Positions 31,422 to 32,033 of a stretch of 32,033 bases of DNA are shown one piece after another. A model generated the notes under the pieces. That model ran no database searches. It worked only from the letters and a program-made list of their open reading frames with translations, and had not been told where the DNA came from. Numbering within the stretch: position 1 is the first letter of the stretch; every line of letters begins with the position of its first letter. The position numbers and the translations under genes were made by a program. Source of the stretch: Acidobacteriota bacterium (lineage in GTDB: Bacteria; Acidobacteriota; Polarisedimenticolia; Gp22-AA2); NCBI GenBank assembly GCA_018606725.1, contig JAGYID010000093.1:1-32033 (forward strand). The letters are read 5' to 3'.

Positions 31422-32033
31422 TCAGTTCGTCTCGGGGGCGCCGGCGTCGATCCAGTCGATAACCACTTGAGGTTCGCCGGTGGCCAGGTACTGCCGCATC
31501 GAGCCGCCCGAGATGAGCAGGCTGCGCGACTTGGTGCGCCAGTTATAGACCTCGGCATAGGTGGTCAGCGGGCTCTGCGGCCTCGACAGTCCGGGCGCGT
31601 GGCAGCCGACGCAGCCGAGCTTCTTGCCGTTCGCCTGCACGCCACGGTCGGAGTACAGGGTCCTGATGGTGTTCACGTAGGTCACCCGGGTCGAGACGTT
31701 CACCGAGTCCTGCGCATTCATTGGCGGCGAGCCGTTGTCGGTCACCGTCAGGGTGAAGGTGTAGGTCGCGGTCGTCCTCGCCGCGGACACGAAGGACGGG
31801 GTCGCCGTGGTCGCGCCCGACAGGGTCACGGCCGGGCCGGCGGTCTGGGTCCACTGGTACGACAGCATGTTGCCGTCGACGTCCAGGGACGCGCTACCGT
31901 TGAGGTTGATGGTAGTGCCGGGGTCCTTGTTGGTCTGGTCCGCCCCGGCGTTGGCGGTCGGCGCATGGTTCCCCTGCTGCACCGTGATGGCGACGGTCGC
32001 CGAGCCCTTGGCCCCGCCGTTGTCGGTGACCGT
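31422..32033 (-). CDS. PKD-repeat protein with C-terminal cytochrome c domain, 5' partial
   Basis: The minus-strand frame is open to the right window edge, so this is the C-terminal part of a longer protein. It begins in the tail of one repeat (TVTDNGGAKGSATVAITV). One complete PKD/REJ-like repeat follows (HAPTANAGADQT ... GSASLDVDGNMLSYQWTQ ... TYTFTLTVTDNG). A short cytochrome c domain comes last, with C-V-G-C-H and a likely distal methionine in GGSMRQYLATGEPQVVIDWIDAGAP. Such extracytoplasmic fusions use PKD repeats for adhesion or spacing and the haem for electron transfer. It converges on the aminomutase-like gene with 8 bp between stops. Confidence 0.85.
   Translation of the reverse strand, partial: TVTDNGGAKGSATVAITVQQGNHAPTANAGADQTNKDPGTTINLNGSASLDVDGNMLSYQWTQTAGPAVTLSGATTATPSFVSAARTTATYTFTLTVTDNGSPPMNAQDSVNVSTRVTYVNTIRTLYSDRGVQANGKKLGCVGCHAPGLSRPQSPLTTYAEVYNWRTKSRSLLISGGSMRQYLATGEPQVVIDWIDAGAPETN

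Noticed and set aside
1-32033. tRNA, rRNA, riboswitch or CRISPR elements
   Set aside because: I looked for tRNA-like clover-leaf arms, conserved rRNA strings and regularly spaced repeats and saw none that I could support.

Overview
The window is high-GC bacterial DNA with no rRNA, tRNA, CRISPR array or transposase that I can see. The gene content includes a Ser/Thr kinase fused to a TolB-like propeller, very haem-rich cytochromes, a non-pyrrolysine MttB homologue, a PYROXD2-like oxidoreductase, a secreted sulfatase and a PKD-domain cytochrome. That fits an environmental, probably soil or sediment, bacterium. Acidobacteriota is my best guess, by inference only; no marker gene is present.

Layout. 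1-5711 (+): a tightly overlapping respiratory operon. It encodes the end of a multihaem c / cytochrome b561 fusion (CbcL-like layout), a Rieske protein, a b6/subunit IV-type cytochrome b, a membrane-anchored 9-haem cytochrome and an 18-haem cytochrome with a NapC/NirT-like start. This looks like a quinol-oxidising complex passing electrons into a long haem wire. The cytochrome b lacks one expected haem ligand and the PEWY glutamate. 5989-6396: a frame-broken gene remnant. 6509-7213 (+): a NicO/UreH-like membrane protein. 10146-7233 (-): an MttB-family methyltransferase followed by an APC permease. 10488-16925 (+): a PYROXD2-like oxidoreductase, a secreted arylsulfatase, an unusual three-domain protein (HAD phosphatase + 2H phosphoesterase + META) and a TPR-like envelope protein.

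17189-about 20650 (+): a gene-cassette array of integron type without a visible integrase (a CALIN-like cluster). Four attC-like sites (17675-17767, 18614-18709, 19217-19319, 19940-20038) separate five small cassette genes of lower GC. One cassette encodes an Abi/HEPN-type candidate phage-defence protein; the other four proteins are unrecognised. The array ends in gene debris (an ICMT tail and a GNAT head).

20949-31413: an alpha/beta hydrolase (proline iminopeptidase type), the kinase-propeller protein, a GNAT acetyltransferase, a secreted hypothetical protein, a Tat-exported class V PLP enzyme, two small membrane proteins, a convergent RHH/RelE toxin-antitoxin pair with a palindromic, possibly leaderless promoter, and a glutamate-1-semialdehyde aminomutase-like class III PLP enzyme. 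Several short ORFs here look like internally deleted copies of larger genes. 32033-31422 (-): the C-terminal part of a PKD-repeat cytochrome c that continues beyond the window.

A recurring promoter-like element (TTGACS or TTGCGA, 17-18 bp, TAGNMT or TACCCT) lies before the sulfatase, the cassette array, the secreted hypothetical gene and the aminomutase-like gene.
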